Positions 1 through 9,558 of a stretch of DNA of 64,000 nt are shown one piece after another. The notes under the pieces are model-generated. The model made no database searches and was not told where the DNA came from. It worked only from the letters and a program-made list of their open reading frames with translations. Position 1 is the stretch's first letter, and the number at the start of each line of letters is the position of its first letter. This stretch comes from Pedobacter sp. MC2016-15 (GTDB lineage: Bacteria; Bacteroidota; Bacteroidia; Sphingobacteriales; Sphingobacteriaceae), in assembly GCF_026239695.1 (NCBI RefSeq), contig NZ_JAPIVS010000003.1, positions 797,179-861,178 of the forward strand. Direction: 5' to 3'. Made by a program: the position numbers and the translations under genes.

Positions 1-76
1 TTAAATAGGTTTAGTGAAAATCAAAGACTATCTTACAAGGCCAGTACAATGCTATACTGATTAAACATTTGTGGGT

Positions 77-655
77 ATGATGAAGAATAGATATATCGTG
101 GCATTAGGCGCATCCGCCGGAGGATTGTCTGCCCTTGCTGAATTTTTTGAGAATACGATGCCCGATGGTGTCTCTTATATCATTACTACACATTTATATC
201 CCCACCAGACTAGCCTGCTCACTGAAATTATTCAGAGACACAGTCCTATAAAGGTTTGTACTGTTGAAGATCGAATGCAGATCAGGACGAATATGGTTTA
301 TGTGATGCCCGAGAATAAAACCATGACCTTATTTGGGGAAAGGCTGATTTTGAGAGACAGAGACTTATCTGTTAAAACCAATAAAGCCATTGACATTTTT
401 TTTGTCTCTCTGGCAAAAGATACTGCGTTCAAAAAAATTGCCATCATCTTCTCCGGAATGGGGGATGACGGCACAACCGGAGTTAGGGCAATGGCCAAAT
501 CGGGGGCCTATATTATAGCACAGACCCCCCACACGGCTGGTCATCAAAGTATGCCGGAAAGCGTTATAGAAGCCGGTTTTGTCAATGCAATTCTGGACCC
601 TAAATACATGCCAAAGGCGATAATCGAAGTATTACCTCATATGGAGGAAAGTTAA
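77..655 (+). CDS. Stand-alone CheB-type methylesterase domain protein
   Basis: The protein is just the catalytic domain of the chemotaxis methylesterase CheB, which hydrolyses glutamyl methyl esters on chemoreceptors; no receiver domain precedes it. The three parts of the catalytic triad are visible: Ser13 in GASAGG, His39 in TTHLYP and Asp131 in SGMGDDG (numbered from the ATG at 77). The frame also opens with GTG at 71 and has ATG at 77 and 80; I chose 77 because related domains begin just before the first beta strand. No receptor or CheA gene is nearby, so a role in a non-chemotactic sensory pathway, as for other CheB/CheR hybrids in Bacteroidota, is likely. Its 3' end overlaps the convergent PAS gene by 4 bases. 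Confidence 0.88.
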   Translation: MMKNRYIVALGASAGGLSALAEFFENTMPDGVSYIITTHLYPHQTSLLTEIIQRHSPIKVCTVEDRMQIRTNMVYVMPENKTMTLFGERLILRDRDLSVKTNKAIDIFFVSLAKDTAFKKIAIIFSGMGDDGTTGVRAMAKSGAYIIAQTPHTAGHQSMPESVIEAGFVNAILDPKYMPKAIIEVLPHMEES

Positions 656-1323
656 TTACGGACTGCGATGACGCAAATCGCATTTTCAGCGATTGTCCCG
701 GTTTTTAAGGGTGTATAACTGTAGGTGATACCTTCCATAGTACAGGTGTAGGGTACGCCATTATGAAACACATGTTGCAGTGGGGCAAGATTGATCTGTC
801 GTGTATCCTGCCACAAATCATACATCAGATCATTAGCAGTCTCAAGCTTAAATCCAGGGCCTCTGTAGATACACATTGGTACCGGTGCAGACATTACCAT
901 CGCGCGCAGGTCCAGTTTAGACTGCTGCCTGTTCAGCCGTGTCATTTCACGCTCACATACGTCGGTAGCCACCACGAGGACTGCGGTTGTACGGCGGCCA
1001 TCGGTAGAAATTGGCGTGTAACTGTAATCCATATAGACTGTTTCCTTTTTTGAATGTCTGTCCAGTAAGACCATGGCGCCTTTCTCCTGATGCCCCTTGC
1101 CACTGATAATCACTCTTTTTAATAGCTCCGGATATTCCTGATCTTCCAGCTCGGGCATAAAATCCAGAAGGTTTGAACCCATGATGGATGCCGGTCTGTG
1201 CCATAGGTTAAGCATTGATTTGTTGGCCATTTCTAATTTAAAATTTGTTGCATCCAGGATCCCTGCGGCCACGGTAGTTTCTTCAAAAAGCTGATAATAG
1301 TTTTGGTATAAGGTAATACTCAT
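652..1323 (-). CDS. PAS domain-containing sensory protein, no output domain
   Basis: A soluble 223-residue protein that looks like two PAS folds in tandem (about 10-130 and 135-223). PAS-like features include ILDATNFKLEMANKSML and the repeated PVPMCIYRGPGFKLETAND segment, which resemble the start of PAS cores where a ligand or cofactor is held. There is no kinase, cyclase or DNA-binding domain, so it must act through a partner; the convergent CheB-only gene is a candidate. I cannot name a ligand. Confidence 0.7.
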   Translation of the reverse strand: MSITLYQNYYQLFEETTVAAGILDATNFKLEMANKSMLNLWHRPASIMGSNLLDFMPELEDQEYPELLKRVIISGKGHQEKGAMVLLDRHSKKETVYMDYSYTPISTDGRRTTAVLVVATDVCEREMTRLNRQQSKLDLRAMVMSAPVPMCIYRGPGFKLETANDLMYDLWQDTRQINLAPLQHVFHNGVPYTCTMEGITYSYTPLKTGTIAENAICVIAVRN

Positions 1324-1482
1324 TGCTGGTTAGTCTGGTTTTTGTTTTGGATTTGTAATATGAAGAACTCTGTAAGAAATCACAATATTTTGAGAGATGT
1401 ATCAACGATTTTACATGTTTGACCCTAATGCTGCAAATTATATCCTCGCCGCATTTCTAGTGAATATTCTGTTCAATTCCAT

Positions 1483-1490
1483 TATCTTTG
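1483..1490 (+). promoter_or_regulatory. Bacteroidota -7 promoter box for the ABC-F gene
   Basis: TATCTTTG matches the Bacteroidota sigma factor -7 consensus TAnnTTTG and lies 25 bases before the GTG start of the ABC-F gene. I did not find a convincing -33 element. Confidence 0.55.
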
Positions 1491-1515
1491 CGGCTGAATT
1501 TTAATATCCCTCTTT

Positions 1516-3153
1516 GTGATTAATGTAAATAATATCTCCGTTTCATTTGGTGGAACTACATTGTTTAGTGATGTAACTTTTTCAATCAATGAGAACGACA
1601 AAATAGCCCTTATGGGCAAAAACGGTGCAGGAAAATCAACTATTCTGAAGATTATTGCCGGCGCTACCAAACCTACTTCGGGCAGTGTAACAGGTCCTAA
1701 AGAGGCGGTCATTGCTTATTTGCCACAACATTTGCTGACGCAGGACAATGTGACAGTATTTGAAGAAACCTCCAAGGCTTTCCAGGATATGCAGCATATG
1801 CAAAAGGAGCTGGACGAGCTGAATGAGCAGCTCACGATCAGAACTGATTACGAAAGTGATGATTACATGAAGCTGATTGAGCGCGTATCTGAGTTGAGTG
1901 AGCAGTTTTACTCTGTGGAAGAGGTGAATTATGATGCTGAGGTGGAGAAGGTATTGAAAGGCCTGGGCTTTGAGCGTAAAGATTTTACACGTCAGACTTC
2001 TGAGTTTTCGGGAGGATGGCGCATGCGTATCGAGCTGGCGAAGATTTTATTAAAAAAGCCGGATCTGATCCTCCTGGATGAGCCTACAAACCACATGGAT
2101 ATCGAAAGTATCCAATGGCTGGAGGACTTCCTGATGAATTCTGCAAAAGCGGTGATGGTGATCTCACACGACCGTACTTTTGTAGATAACATTACCAACC
2201 GTACCATTGAAGTCACAATGGGAAGGATTTATGATTATAAAGCAAAATATACACATTACCTGCAGTTGCGTGCCGATCGCCGTGTGCATCAGCTCAAAGC
2301 TTATGAAGAGCAACAGCGCTTTATTGCGGATAACCAGGAGTTTATCGACCGTTTCAGGGGTACGTATTCCAAAACACTGCAAGTGCAGTCGAGGGTAAAA
2401 ATGCTGGAGAAACTCGAAGTCATAGAGATCGATGAAGTAGATACTTCGGCATTGCGTTTGAAGTTTCCGCCATCACCGCGCTCAGGGCAGTATCCGGTAA
2501 TTGTAGAAGAGCTGACCAAAGCTTATGGAGATCATGTGGTATTCGAAAAAGCTTCCATGGTGATCGAGAGGGGAGAGAAAGTTGCTTTTGTGGGTAAAAA
2601 CGGTGAAGGTAAGTCGACCATGATCAAAGCAATTATGGATGAGATTGATTTCCAGGGAAGTTTGAAAGTGGGTCACAATGCGAAAATCGGCTATTTTGCA
2701 CAGAACCAGGCTGCATTGCTGGATGAGAATTTAACTGTTTTTGAAACTATCGATCAAATTCCGCTGACTGATGGCAGCATCAAAATCAAAGACCTGCTGG
2801 GGGCATTTATGTTCAGCGGCGACGATACGACCAAGAAGGTGAAGGTGCTGTCGGGTGGTGAGAAAACCCGTCTGGCCATGATCAAACTTTTACTGGAGCC
2901 CGTAAACGTATTGATCCTGGATGAGCCGACAAACCATTTGGATATGAAAACGAAGGACATTATCAAAGAAGCGCTGCAGGAGTTTGATGGCACATTGATT
3001 TTGGTATCCCACGACAGGGATTTCCTCGATGGTCTTGCACAAAAGGTTTTTGAGTTTGGAAACAAACGCGTACGCGAGCACTTTGAAGATATCAAGGGTT
3101 TCCTGGCATACAAGAAAATGAACAGCCTGAAAGAGATTGAGCAGGGAAAATAA
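1516..3153 (+). CDS. ABC-F family ATPase (ribosome-associated, YbiT/EttA-like)
   Basis: A 545-residue soluble protein with two ATP-binding cassettes and no membrane segments, the hallmark of ABC-F proteins, which bind the ribosomal E site and modulate translation or release stalled or drug-bound ribosomes. Cassette 1 has Walker A GKNGAGKST (about 34-42), signature FSGGWRMR and Walker B LILLDEPTNHMD; cassette 2 has GKNGEGKST, LSGGEKTR and LILDEPTNHLD. The linker between them (about 240-300) is rich in charged helices, as expected for the P-site tRNA interaction motif. The start codon is GTG at 1516. It converges on the EamA gene. A housekeeping YbiT-like role is more likely than a dedicated antibiotic-resistance role, but sequence alone cannot exclude the latter. 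Confidence 0.93.
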   Translation: MINVNNISVSFGGTTLFSDVTFSINENDKIALMGKNGAGKSTILKIIAGATKPTSGSVTGPKEAVIAYLPQHLLTQDNVTVFEETSKAFQDMQHMQKELDELNEQLTIRTDYESDDYMKLIERVSELSEQFYSVEEVNYDAEVEKVLKGLGFERKDFTRQTSEFSGGWRMRIELAKILLKKPDLILLDEPTNHMDIESIQWLEDFLMNSAKAVMVISHDRTFVDNITNRTIEVTMGRIYDYKAKYTHYLQLRADRRVHQLKAYEEQQRFIADNQEFIDRFRGTYSKTLQVQSRVKMLEKLEVIEIDEVDTSALRLKFPPSPRSGQYPVIVEELTKAYGDHVVFEKASMVIERGEKVAFVGKNGEGKSTMIKAIMDEIDFQGSLKVGHNAKIGYFAQNQAALLDENLTVFETIDQIPLTDGSIKIKDLLGAFMFSGDDTTKKVKVLSGGEKTRLAMIKLLLEPVNVLILDEPTNHLDMKTKDIIKEALQEFDGTLILVSHDRDFLDGLAQKVFEFGNKRVREHFEDIKGFLAYKKMNSLKEIEQGK

Positions 3154-3182
3154 AAGGACAAATTGTTCTTTACATCAATCCC

Positions 3183-4082
3183 CTATAAAACTGAAGTTTG
3201 GGTTTTTCTGTTCATCAGTACGATGGCGCTGATGATCAGGAGGATACCACACCACTGGATCAATGCTACAGGTTCCTGCAACAGTATATAGGCGCAGATC
3301 ACCGATATGGGTAATTCAATGGAGGCCACGATTGTTCCCAGACCTATGCCTGTATGTGGCATTCCACTGGTAAAGAGTAGTGGCGGAAGAATAGTGCCAA
3401 AGAAGGCCAGAAATATTCCCCAGGGCCAGAAGATATGGAAGTTGAAATTCTGGAATGATGTGCTGAAGAAGATCAGAATAATCATCACTAAACCACCAGC
3501 CAGCAGCCACAAACTTCTTTTGATGGGTGGTAAATTTGTGGCGATGCTGTTTGATGAGTAAAGGGAAAGTGTGTAGGACAAGCCTGCCGCCATCCCCCAG
3601 GCTATTCCCTGCCAGTTGAGCCTGCCAATGCCTGAAACAATGTTTGTTGCCAGGGCTGTACCCAAAAGTACAATCACGGTGGCTATCAGTTTTTTCGCTG
3701 AGGGCCATTTACGTTCAAGAACTGCTTCCAGCAGCAATCCCATCCATACCGATTGCATGAGTAATACAATAGCAACAGAAACGGGAATGTATTTAACGGA
3801 AAAATAGTAAAATACGCTGGTAAGCCCGAGGGAGGTACCACCGAGCATCAGATTGAGTTTACTCTTAAGAGGTGTCCGCTGTTTAACAGTGCCGGCTTCC
3901 TTGCTTTTGAAAAGTAAATTGAGAAGGATCATCCCTGCCAATCCCACAGAAAACTGTGAGGTACTCACCTCTGCTGTATTGAAACCATGCTGATAGGCCA
4001 ATTTTACTACCGTGGCCAGAGCGCCATAACTTGCAGCACCCAAACCTACCAGCAGGGCGCCTTTAACTACATTTTTTTCCAT
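3183..4082 (-). CDS. EamA/DMT family membrane transporter
   Basis: About ten hydrophobic segments in two homologous halves identify a drug/metabolite transporter of the EamA type, an inner-membrane exporter or permease of small metabolites. The GAASYGALAT segment near the N terminus and the ELPISVICAYILLQEPV segment in the second half are typical of EamA repeats. I start it at the ATG at 4082 (MEKNVVKG), just before the first membrane helix; an upstream ATG at 4103 would add seven residues. It lies 83 bases downstream of the siderophore-reductase gene on the same strand and may be the last gene of that group. The substrate is unknown. Confidence 0.82.
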   Translation of the reverse strand: MEKNVVKGALLVGLGAASYGALATVVKLAYQHGFNTAEVSTSQFSVGLAGMILLNLLFKSKEAGTVKQRTPLKSKLNLMLGGTSLGLTSVFYYFSVKYIPVSVAIVLLMQSVWMGLLLEAVLERKWPSAKKLIATVIVLLGTALATNIVSGIGRLNWQGIAWGMAAGLSYTLSLYSSNSIATNLPPIKRSLWLLAGGLVMIILIFFSTSFQNFNFHIFWPWGIFLAFFGTILPPLLFTSGMPHTGIGLGTIVASIELPISVICAYILLQEPVALIQWCGILLIISAIVLMNRKTQTSVL

Positions 4083-4165
4083 TTCTGCTGCAAAGGACGG
4101 CAATACAAACGCAATCTTTGCTATCTGAATGTAAGGTTGAATAGGCAGATGCTCCTGGCGCAGCC

Positions 4166-4858
4166 CTAATTCCAGAAACCCTTAACCTGGATGTGGCTGT
4201 GTCCCATGCTCTTCAATTGTTTGCGCAGCGCTACTACCATCTGGTTATTTCCGATCAGGTAAAACCAAGTGTGGGCGGTACAGTAGCCTTGCTTAACCAG
4301 CCATCCCGCGAGTTCTTCAATCGACGACATGATATTTAAGGCCGGAGAGTAGTTCTCCTGGAGCAGCTGCCCGGTTTCGCTGCTGTCGATCACTACGGCA
4401 CTTTCAAAACGGCTAACAGGTACTGTCAGCTGTTGAAGTGCCAGCAAGTGCCCGATTCCACTGGCATCTCCGAGGCCAACGACGAAGTCGGTAGGGTGGG
4501 GCGACTGGCGGGTGCTATCTGTTCCGATGTAGTAAATGGTGTCACCCGTCTGCAGATTTTTCGCCCATTGGCTCCCCGGTCCCTGGTGATCAGAATCAAT
4601 GATTACAGAACAGGTAGAGGTTTCTGCATCCCATCCAAAAGGGGTATAATCGCGGAAGCTCAGATCGTCGACACGGAATTTGATGTAGGGCACCTGATTC
4701 CAGTTGTGCATATTGATATGGGGTAAATGGACCTCCAGTTCAATGAGCCCCGATGACTCCAGGTTGCGAACATCATTGACCCGGCCAGTTTTGAGCAACT
4801 GGTTTTCGATCAGCCTTCCGGCTTTATTTTTGAGTTGTTTGATAAATGATATTTCCAT
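4166..4858 (-). CDS. Siderophore-interacting protein (ferric-chelate reductase, SIP family)
   Basis: A 230-residue cytoplasmic flavoprotein of the ViuB/SIP family, which reduces ferric siderophore complexes to release iron inside the cell. The N-terminal FAD-binding barrel carries the RDYTPFGWD segment (around residues 69-77), in the place of the family R-x-Y-T flavin motif, followed by the FVVGLGDASGIGHLLAL stretch that starts the NAD(P)H-binding half, and a C-terminal LIGNNQMVVALRKQL region. Together with the AraC regulator and the outer-membrane receptor upstream on the same strand this suggests an iron-acquisition group. Neither the cofactor nor the siderophore can be told from sequence. 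Confidence 0.85.
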   Translation of the reverse strand: MEISFIKQLKNKAGRLIENQLLKTGRVNDVRNLESSGLIELEVHLPHINMHNWNQVPYIKFRVDDLSFRDYTPFGWDAETSTCSVIIDSDHQGPGSQWAKNLQTGDTIYYIGTDSTRQSPHPTDFVVGLGDASGIGHLLALQQLTVPVSRFESAVVIDSSETGQLLQENYSPALNIMSSIEELAGWLVKQGYCTAHTWFYLIGNNQMVVALRKQLKSMGHSHIQVKGFWN

Positions 4859-4934
4859 GTAGTTCTAATTTGATACTACAAAGGAACCGCGTTTTCAGGA
4901 CCATGGAAATAGCATATTCGCAGCAATGATAGGA

Positions 4935-5786
4935 CTATTTACGGTATTGCTGTCTGAAGCTGATTGCAGAAGTGCCCGTCGCCTTGCGGAATAAACGTGA
5001 GAAATAGGAATGATCCTCATACCCAAGTGCATGGGCGATCTCTTTTACACTGAGCTGGCTATAATACAACAAGCGTTTTGCCTCTGTTACTACTTCCTGC
5101 AGGATCCAGTAGCTGGCTGGAAAGCCGGTTTGTTTCTTCAGCGCTTCGCTCAGGTAAGATTCTGTGATGTTCAGCTTAGCAGCGTAATCAGCCGGACTTT
5201 TACTGTTCTTCAGTTCCTTGTTGAGCAACTGTTTGAACTGACTGCTGAGTTGGGCAGGTCTCGACATTTTGAGGCTTTGACCTGCAGACTGATTGTAGTA
5301 TCCTGCGGTAATGCATATAAATGACTGCAATAGCGCATGGACGACGTTCATCTGGAATGAATTGGCATCTTCCTGATCGAACTTGTCATGGAGCAACTTC
5401 AGAAGCACTTTACATTGTTCCAGTCCTGAATCATCGAGCACATAAGGTTGCTGAATCAGGAGCTGCCCTTCAAACACGTTTCTGCATTCCTGTGGAACCA
5501 GACCGGTATCCACGGCAATAAACCATCCCGAAGCTATGTCCCCACGGATGCGGTAGTGCACCTGTCCGGGCAAAAGATAATACATGGATTTTGCACAGAG
5601 CTCCACCTCGCTGAAATCAACCATCATCGAGCCCAGACCATCCTCCAGCAGAAAGAAAATATAATGGTCATCGCGGTGTGCCCCAAGCACAGAGGGGTCT
5701 TCTTTCAGGCTGTCGCTGCTGAGGTATTTGATCTGTAAACCTTTGGTCGTTCTATCCTGCAGAACGTGAATGGGGATATGGTTCAT
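4935..5786 (-). CDS. AraC family transcriptional regulator
   Basis: A 283-residue regulator with an N-terminal cupin-like sensor domain (about 1-170) and a C-terminal AraC DNA-binding domain with two helix-turn-helix units (about 185-283). The second unit has the typical SVKEIAHALGYEDHSYFSRL and FRKATGTSAISFRQQ sequence. It starts 8 bases after the stop of the receptor gene, so the two are very probably cotranscribed, and the siderophore reductase follows 76 bases later. It probably controls this group in response to an iron chelate or other small ligand; the ligand is not visible. Confidence 0.87.
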   Translation of the reverse strand: MNHIPIHVLQDRTTKGLQIKYLSSDSLKEDPSVLGAHRDDHYIFFLLEDGLGSMMVDFSEVELCAKSMYYLLPGQVHYRIRGDIASGWFIAVDTGLVPQECRNVFEGQLLIQQPYVLDDSGLEQCKVLLKLLHDKFDQEDANSFQMNVVHALLQSFICITAGYYNQSAGQSLKMSRPAQLSSQFKQLLNKELKNSKSPADYAAKLNITESYLSEALKKQTGFPASYWILQEVVTEAKRLLYYSQLSVKEIAHALGYEDHSYFSRLFRKATGTSAISFRQQYRK

Positions 5787-5794
5787 GGCGCAAT

Positions 5795-8239
5795 TTAAAA
5801 CCTTTCTGACTCATTTTGTAAACCTGTTTCACGACTGGCTTTATCCTTGATCTTGTTATTTCCAAAACGGTAGGTAAAGTTCAGACGCAGCTGACGGCTT
5901 TCCCCTCTGAAGGTAGTGTGAAGCAGCAGATTGTTTAGCTGTGCATCCGTGTTGATTCTGTTCGTCCACAACAGATCCGTCACCGCCAGCTTCAGCGTAC
6001 CCTTATCTTTCATGACGTTCTTTTGTAAGCCCAGATCAATTTGCGAGTTGCTTTTGACATAAGTATTCAGCCCACTGATATTTTTGGAGTTGACTACCGC
6101 TGCAACTTCGGCAGTGATACGGGCGGGTAGTTTAAAGCCCTGCTGAACATTTAACGTGCCGGCAAAGCGACTCCTGTTAAAATTTCCGAAGTCAGGAGTG
6201 CCAACTTTGTTCTGAATACGGTATCCGATTCCTGTCAGGCTCATATTCCACCAGTTGGCCAGGGTCAGTTGTTGTGTGAGTGTGAGGCTGATATTGTTGC
6301 GCAGACCTATATTCCTCGGAATAGTATAGGTGTTATTTTCTCCGGTGATCTCCGTGATGGTACCATTCAGGTTGCTGGTATGTGTGTAGCTGGCCAGGAG
6401 GGTGGTGTTTTTATGGCTGTATTGCAGCGCAAGCGTATTGGCATACTGAGGCTGCAAAAATGGGTTGCCCCTCCAGGAAGAGAGCTCATCAACGGGATAG
6501 GAGAAGGGGTTAAGATTATTGTATGCCGGCCGGTCGATACGACGCGCAAAGCTAAGGTTGTAGGTTTCTGAGTGCTCGGTTTTGTAAGTGATGCCAACTG
6601 TAGGAAAGAAATTGAGGTAATTTCTGACAACTGAAGTGGGATCCTGATTACTGCCTGAGCGTGGTTGCAGCTCTCCGGTAGAATGCGTGTTTTCCAGTCG
6701 CAGTCCGGCATCAAGATTAAGATGACCGGTCAATATGGTTTCATACTTCACATATCCGGCACTGATCTGTTCATGAAAGTTGAAGGTGTTGGACAGGTTC
6801 ACATCAATGATATTGACGCTGCCATTGGCATCAAACTGATTAAAAACATTGTCAGCACTCACATCAGAGTATTTGGCCCCGGTCGTCATTTTGCCTTTAC
6901 CGAGGGGAAAGCCATAGTCACCTTTCAGCGCATAGAGTTTAATATCCCTGCTATTAGACACCAGGAAATTGTTGGAAGACTGAAAGTCGCCGCCTGGCGA
7001 GTAATAACTGTTGGTGCTCAGGTTATCTGTAGCAGCATCAAATACTCCATAATCTGCATCCAGATCGAAAGTTGTTTTATTGCTGCCCTTATAACGATAG
7101 CTGATATTGGCATTGTACCTTTTGGCGATCTGTTCCGGGTAAGTGCTTTCACTTCTAAGCGTACGTAGCAGTTGCCCGCTTGCCTGGTCGTAGATTTGCG
7201 TAACCGGTGTTATTACACCTCCACCGCTTGACAGGTTGCCGTTCACCACAATTCCAATTGTCCTGGTCGTATCTATGGCATAATCCGCACCTATGGTAGA
7301 GCCGATATTGTACTGTTTGTCCACATCATGGCTATTGTTAAGGTAGATCATTCCATTTGTGGTACGGTCGTTATCATAATCCATCGCATAATGACCAAAC
7401 CGGTGGTTGTAATTACCGAACAAGTTTAAGTTCCCCTTCCTGTAGTTGAGGTTCATATTGGTATTCTGCTTGATGGTTTTACCATATGCAAGCCCGTTGT
7501 TGATGCTCCCGTTAAAGCCTTCGGCTATTGACTTCTGCAGGACGAGATTGATGATTCCTCCGGTGCCGGCGGCGTCATATTCGGCAGAGGGGTTTCTGAT
7601 CACTTCAATGGTCTTTAAATCGGATGCCGGAAGAGATTTGAGTAAGGATGCCAGTTCTTCGGCCTGCAGATAAGTCTGGCGGCCATTAATGAGTACCAGT
7701 GCGCCACTGGATCCATTCAGCGTCACCGTATTATCCTGATTGACAATTACACCCGGAGTTTTCCTCAATGCTTCCAGTGCTGTATTGCCCTGGGTAGTGA
7801 TACTTTTTTGAATATCATATATCATTTTCCGTCCCTCAATCCTGATGAGTGGCTTATTGGCTGAGCTTTGAATAACCACCTCCTTTAAGCTGCGGGGATT
7901 ATTGTCAACTTTAATTATCCCCAGATCCATATTGTCTGTTACATGGAGCACTTCAGACTGATAGACTAATGTACCTGTATAACTTACGCTAATCACATAA
8001 CTTCCGGAGCTTGCAGCAAAGGAAAAAGATCCGGTCGGATCGCTGAGCGTCTGTTTTAAAACTTGTCCGGTAGAACCGTCCTTCAGGAAAATGGTTGAAG
8101 CATCTATTCCTTCGTTATTGGAATTCCTGATCAGGCCCTTAATCAGTATACCTTTGGCACTTTGAGCAGCGCCTTTAGAAAAAAGGAAGGTTAAAAAGAG
8201 GAGAATGAAATACGCAGACTTTGGAATGGTTTTTTTCAT
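5795..8239 (-). CDS. TonB-dependent outer-membrane beta-barrel receptor
   Basis: An outer-membrane receptor of about 814 residues. From the ATG at 8239 it has a signal peptide ending near FSKGAAQS, a carboxypeptidase-regulatory-like beta-sandwich (about 30-110; DPTGSFSFAASSGSYVISV), a plug domain (LKEVVIQ as a probable TonB box, then NPSAEYDAAGTGGIINLVL), and a C-terminal barrel ending in a NFTYRFGNNK strand before a short polar tail. This is the outer membrane beta-barrel family of Bacteroidota, whose members import various chelates and nutrients using TonB energy. An upstream ATG at 8260 would put seven residues before the signal peptide. The AraC and siderophore-reductase genes that follow suggest a ferric-siderophore substrate, which is inference. 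Confidence 0.9.
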   Translation of the reverse strand: MKKTIPKSAYFILLFLTFLFSKGAAQSAKGILIKGLIRNSNNEGIDASTIFLKDGSTGQVLKQTLSDPTGSFSFAASSGSYVISVSYTGTLVYQSEVLHVTDNMDLGIIKVDNNPRSLKEVVIQSSANKPLIRIEGRKMIYDIQKSITTQGNTALEALRKTPGVIVNQDNTVTLNGSSGALVLINGRQTYLQAEELASLLKSLPASDLKTIEVIRNPSAEYDAAGTGGIINLVLQKSIAEGFNGSINNGLAYGKTIKQNTNMNLNYRKGNLNLFGNYNHRFGHYAMDYDNDRTTNGMIYLNNSHDVDKQYNIGSTIGADYAIDTTRTIGIVVNGNLSSGGGVITPVTQIYDQASGQLLRTLRSESTYPEQIAKRYNANISYRYKGSNKTTFDLDADYGVFDAATDNLSTNSYYSPGGDFQSSNNFLVSNSRDIKLYALKGDYGFPLGKGKMTTGAKYSDVSADNVFNQFDANGSVNIIDVNLSNTFNFHEQISAGYVKYETILTGHLNLDAGLRLENTHSTGELQPRSGSNQDPTSVVRNYLNFFPTVGITYKTEHSETYNLSFARRIDRPAYNNLNPFSYPVDELSSWRGNPFLQPQYANTLALQYSHKNTTLLASYTHTSNLNGTITEITGENNTYTIPRNIGLRNNISLTLTQQLTLANWWNMSLTGIGYRIQNKVGTPDFGNFNRSRFAGTLNVQQGFKLPARITAEVAAVVNSKNISGLNTYVKSNSQIDLGLQKNVMKDKGTLKLAVTDLLWTNRINTDAQLNNLLLHTTFRGESRQLRLNFTYRFGNNKIKDKASRETGLQNESERF

Positions 8240-8316
8240 ACGAAGCAGGAATCCGTACAATATACCGATTCATATCTTCGTTTAACGATATTAAGAGAAA
8301 TTGATGCTAAAATAAA

Positions 8317-8616
8317 TTAGCAAGCTACTTCAGTGTTATACTGAAGTATTAATGAGGCTACGCTTTTTTCGATGTCATAGTAATCACTGATTGCTTTGCT
8401 CAATGCCTTGCGGTAATAATCTCCGTTACCAGTACTGGTAGCCTGAAGAATAAGATCATTGTTACTGATAAATTCGAGTGAGATATGGTAAGATCCGGCC
8501 AGGTGGGTAAAAGGTACCATCCTGTCTATACTAGCTTTCAAATTTTGTCTGATTGAAAAACAAAGCTGTTCAACTTCTCTTTCTGAATTATACATAATCA
8601 CCATTTTACAGGTCAT
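8317..8616 (-). CDS. Hypothetical protein, 99 aa
   Basis: A small soluble protein I do not recognise. It has a mixed alpha/beta look, with an N-terminal helix rich in charged residues (NSEREVEQLCFSIRQNLKAS) and a central strand pair (YHISLEFISNNDLILQATS). ATG codons at 8616, 8604 and 8595 are all possible starts. It stands alone, 77 bases upstream of the receptor start on the same strand, and could be the first gene of that group. No membrane segment or signal peptide is visible. Confidence 0.55.
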   Translation of the reverse strand: MTCKMVIMYNSEREVEQLCFSIRQNLKASIDRMVPFTHLAGSYHISLEFISNNDLILQATSTGNGDYYRKALSKAISDYYDIEKSVASLILQYNTEVAC

Positions 8617-8822
8617 ATTGCAATTTCTTTGCCAATTCAGGATCTTGTATTATTTACATGGAAATGTAGGCTGATGTGAGAAAATGTATGGAAAATCATA
8701 CATTTTACGTATCAATACCTTGTAATAAAGGGCCGGCTCTTCATGATCAGGGTCAGAAGCGCCAGCTCTCCAATGTACTGGTTTCGCGAATTGGGAAATG
8801 AATTACACAATCGCCTATGGTG

Positions 8823-9182
8823 TTATGCCTTTCTGGGACGTTTTGGTCTTACTGTTCCAGTTGGTTTGTCTACCTTAATATAGGTTGCAGGTTTTGCAGG
8901 TGCCGGACGATATGGCTTCTTTGCAGGCGGGGCAGGAGCAGCTTCATCATTAACTTTTAATGTTAATGTTTGTCCTGCTAAACTTCTGCCATTCAATACT
9001 TCTACTGCATTGTTTGCATCGGCAAGGCTTTTCATCTCCAGGAATGCATAACCTTTACAAATACCCGTTTTTTTGTCCCTGACTATTTTAACAGTATTAA
9101 CGGTTCCATGTAAGGCAACTAATTGTACCAGTTCAAGTTCTGTATAATCGAGCGGAAAGCCCCCTATAAATAATTTAACCAT
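8823..9182 (-). CDS. RRM domain RNA-binding protein
   Basis: A 119-residue protein made of one RNA recognition motif (about 1-78) and a basic, proline- and alanine-rich tail. The RNP2 element KLFIGGF and the RNP1 element KGYAFLEM, whose aromatic residues stack on RNA bases, are both intact. Short RRM proteins with a basic tail are common in Bacteroidota and Cyanobacteria and bind single-stranded RNA. It stands as a single gene, divergent from the cold-shock gene 376 bases away; both encode nucleic-acid-binding proteins. Confidence 0.92.
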   Translation of the reverse strand: MVKLFIGGFPLDYTELELVQLVALHGTVNTVKIVRDKKTGICKGYAFLEMKSLADANNAVEVLNGRSLAGQTLTLKVNDEAAPAPPAKKPYRPAPAKPATYIKVDKPTGTVRPKRPRKA

Positions 9183-9558
9183 TATTGATTACTAATAAAC
9201 TTTAATATTTGTGCTGTTGAATCTAATTTGTACTTCAAAACTAAGAATATAATTAAAGATTATAACAGCAAGAAAACACTTTATCATGTAATAGTTTAAG
9301 AATCTGTAATCTATCTCAGTTTTTCATGTATGAGCTTCAATGATGTTCCAACGTGTGGTACAGCTTCATGAAGAAAGCAATAATACTCATTTTTTTATTG
9401 TTCGTGAAAACTAAGAAATTATTTAAATAAAAAGATTAAATGCTTTAAAGTTCATTGTGCAATTATTATTTCAGATTTTTACTGAGTTCTTGCAAACATA
9501 GTTTGGTTCCACAAGTATAATAACTATATTGAGCCATTATTTCAAACAATTTATTACA
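9183..9558. other. Divergent AT-rich intergenic region
   Basis: The stretch between the RRM gene and the cold-shock gene holds no supportable gene. It must carry both promoters; a candidate minus-strand -7 box lies at 9236-9243. The long untranslated leader available to the cold-shock gene could be regulatory, but I cannot place its transcription start. Confidence 0.5.
9236..9243 (-). promoter_or_regulatory. Candidate -7 promoter box for the RRM gene
   Basis: Read on the minus strand this is TAGTTTTG, a match to TAnnTTTG, 53 bases before the RRM start codon. Confidence 0.4.

Noticed and set aside
6665..7168. A 167-codon rightward frame inside the receptor gene
   Set aside because: It is antisense to the continuous beta-barrel coding sequence.
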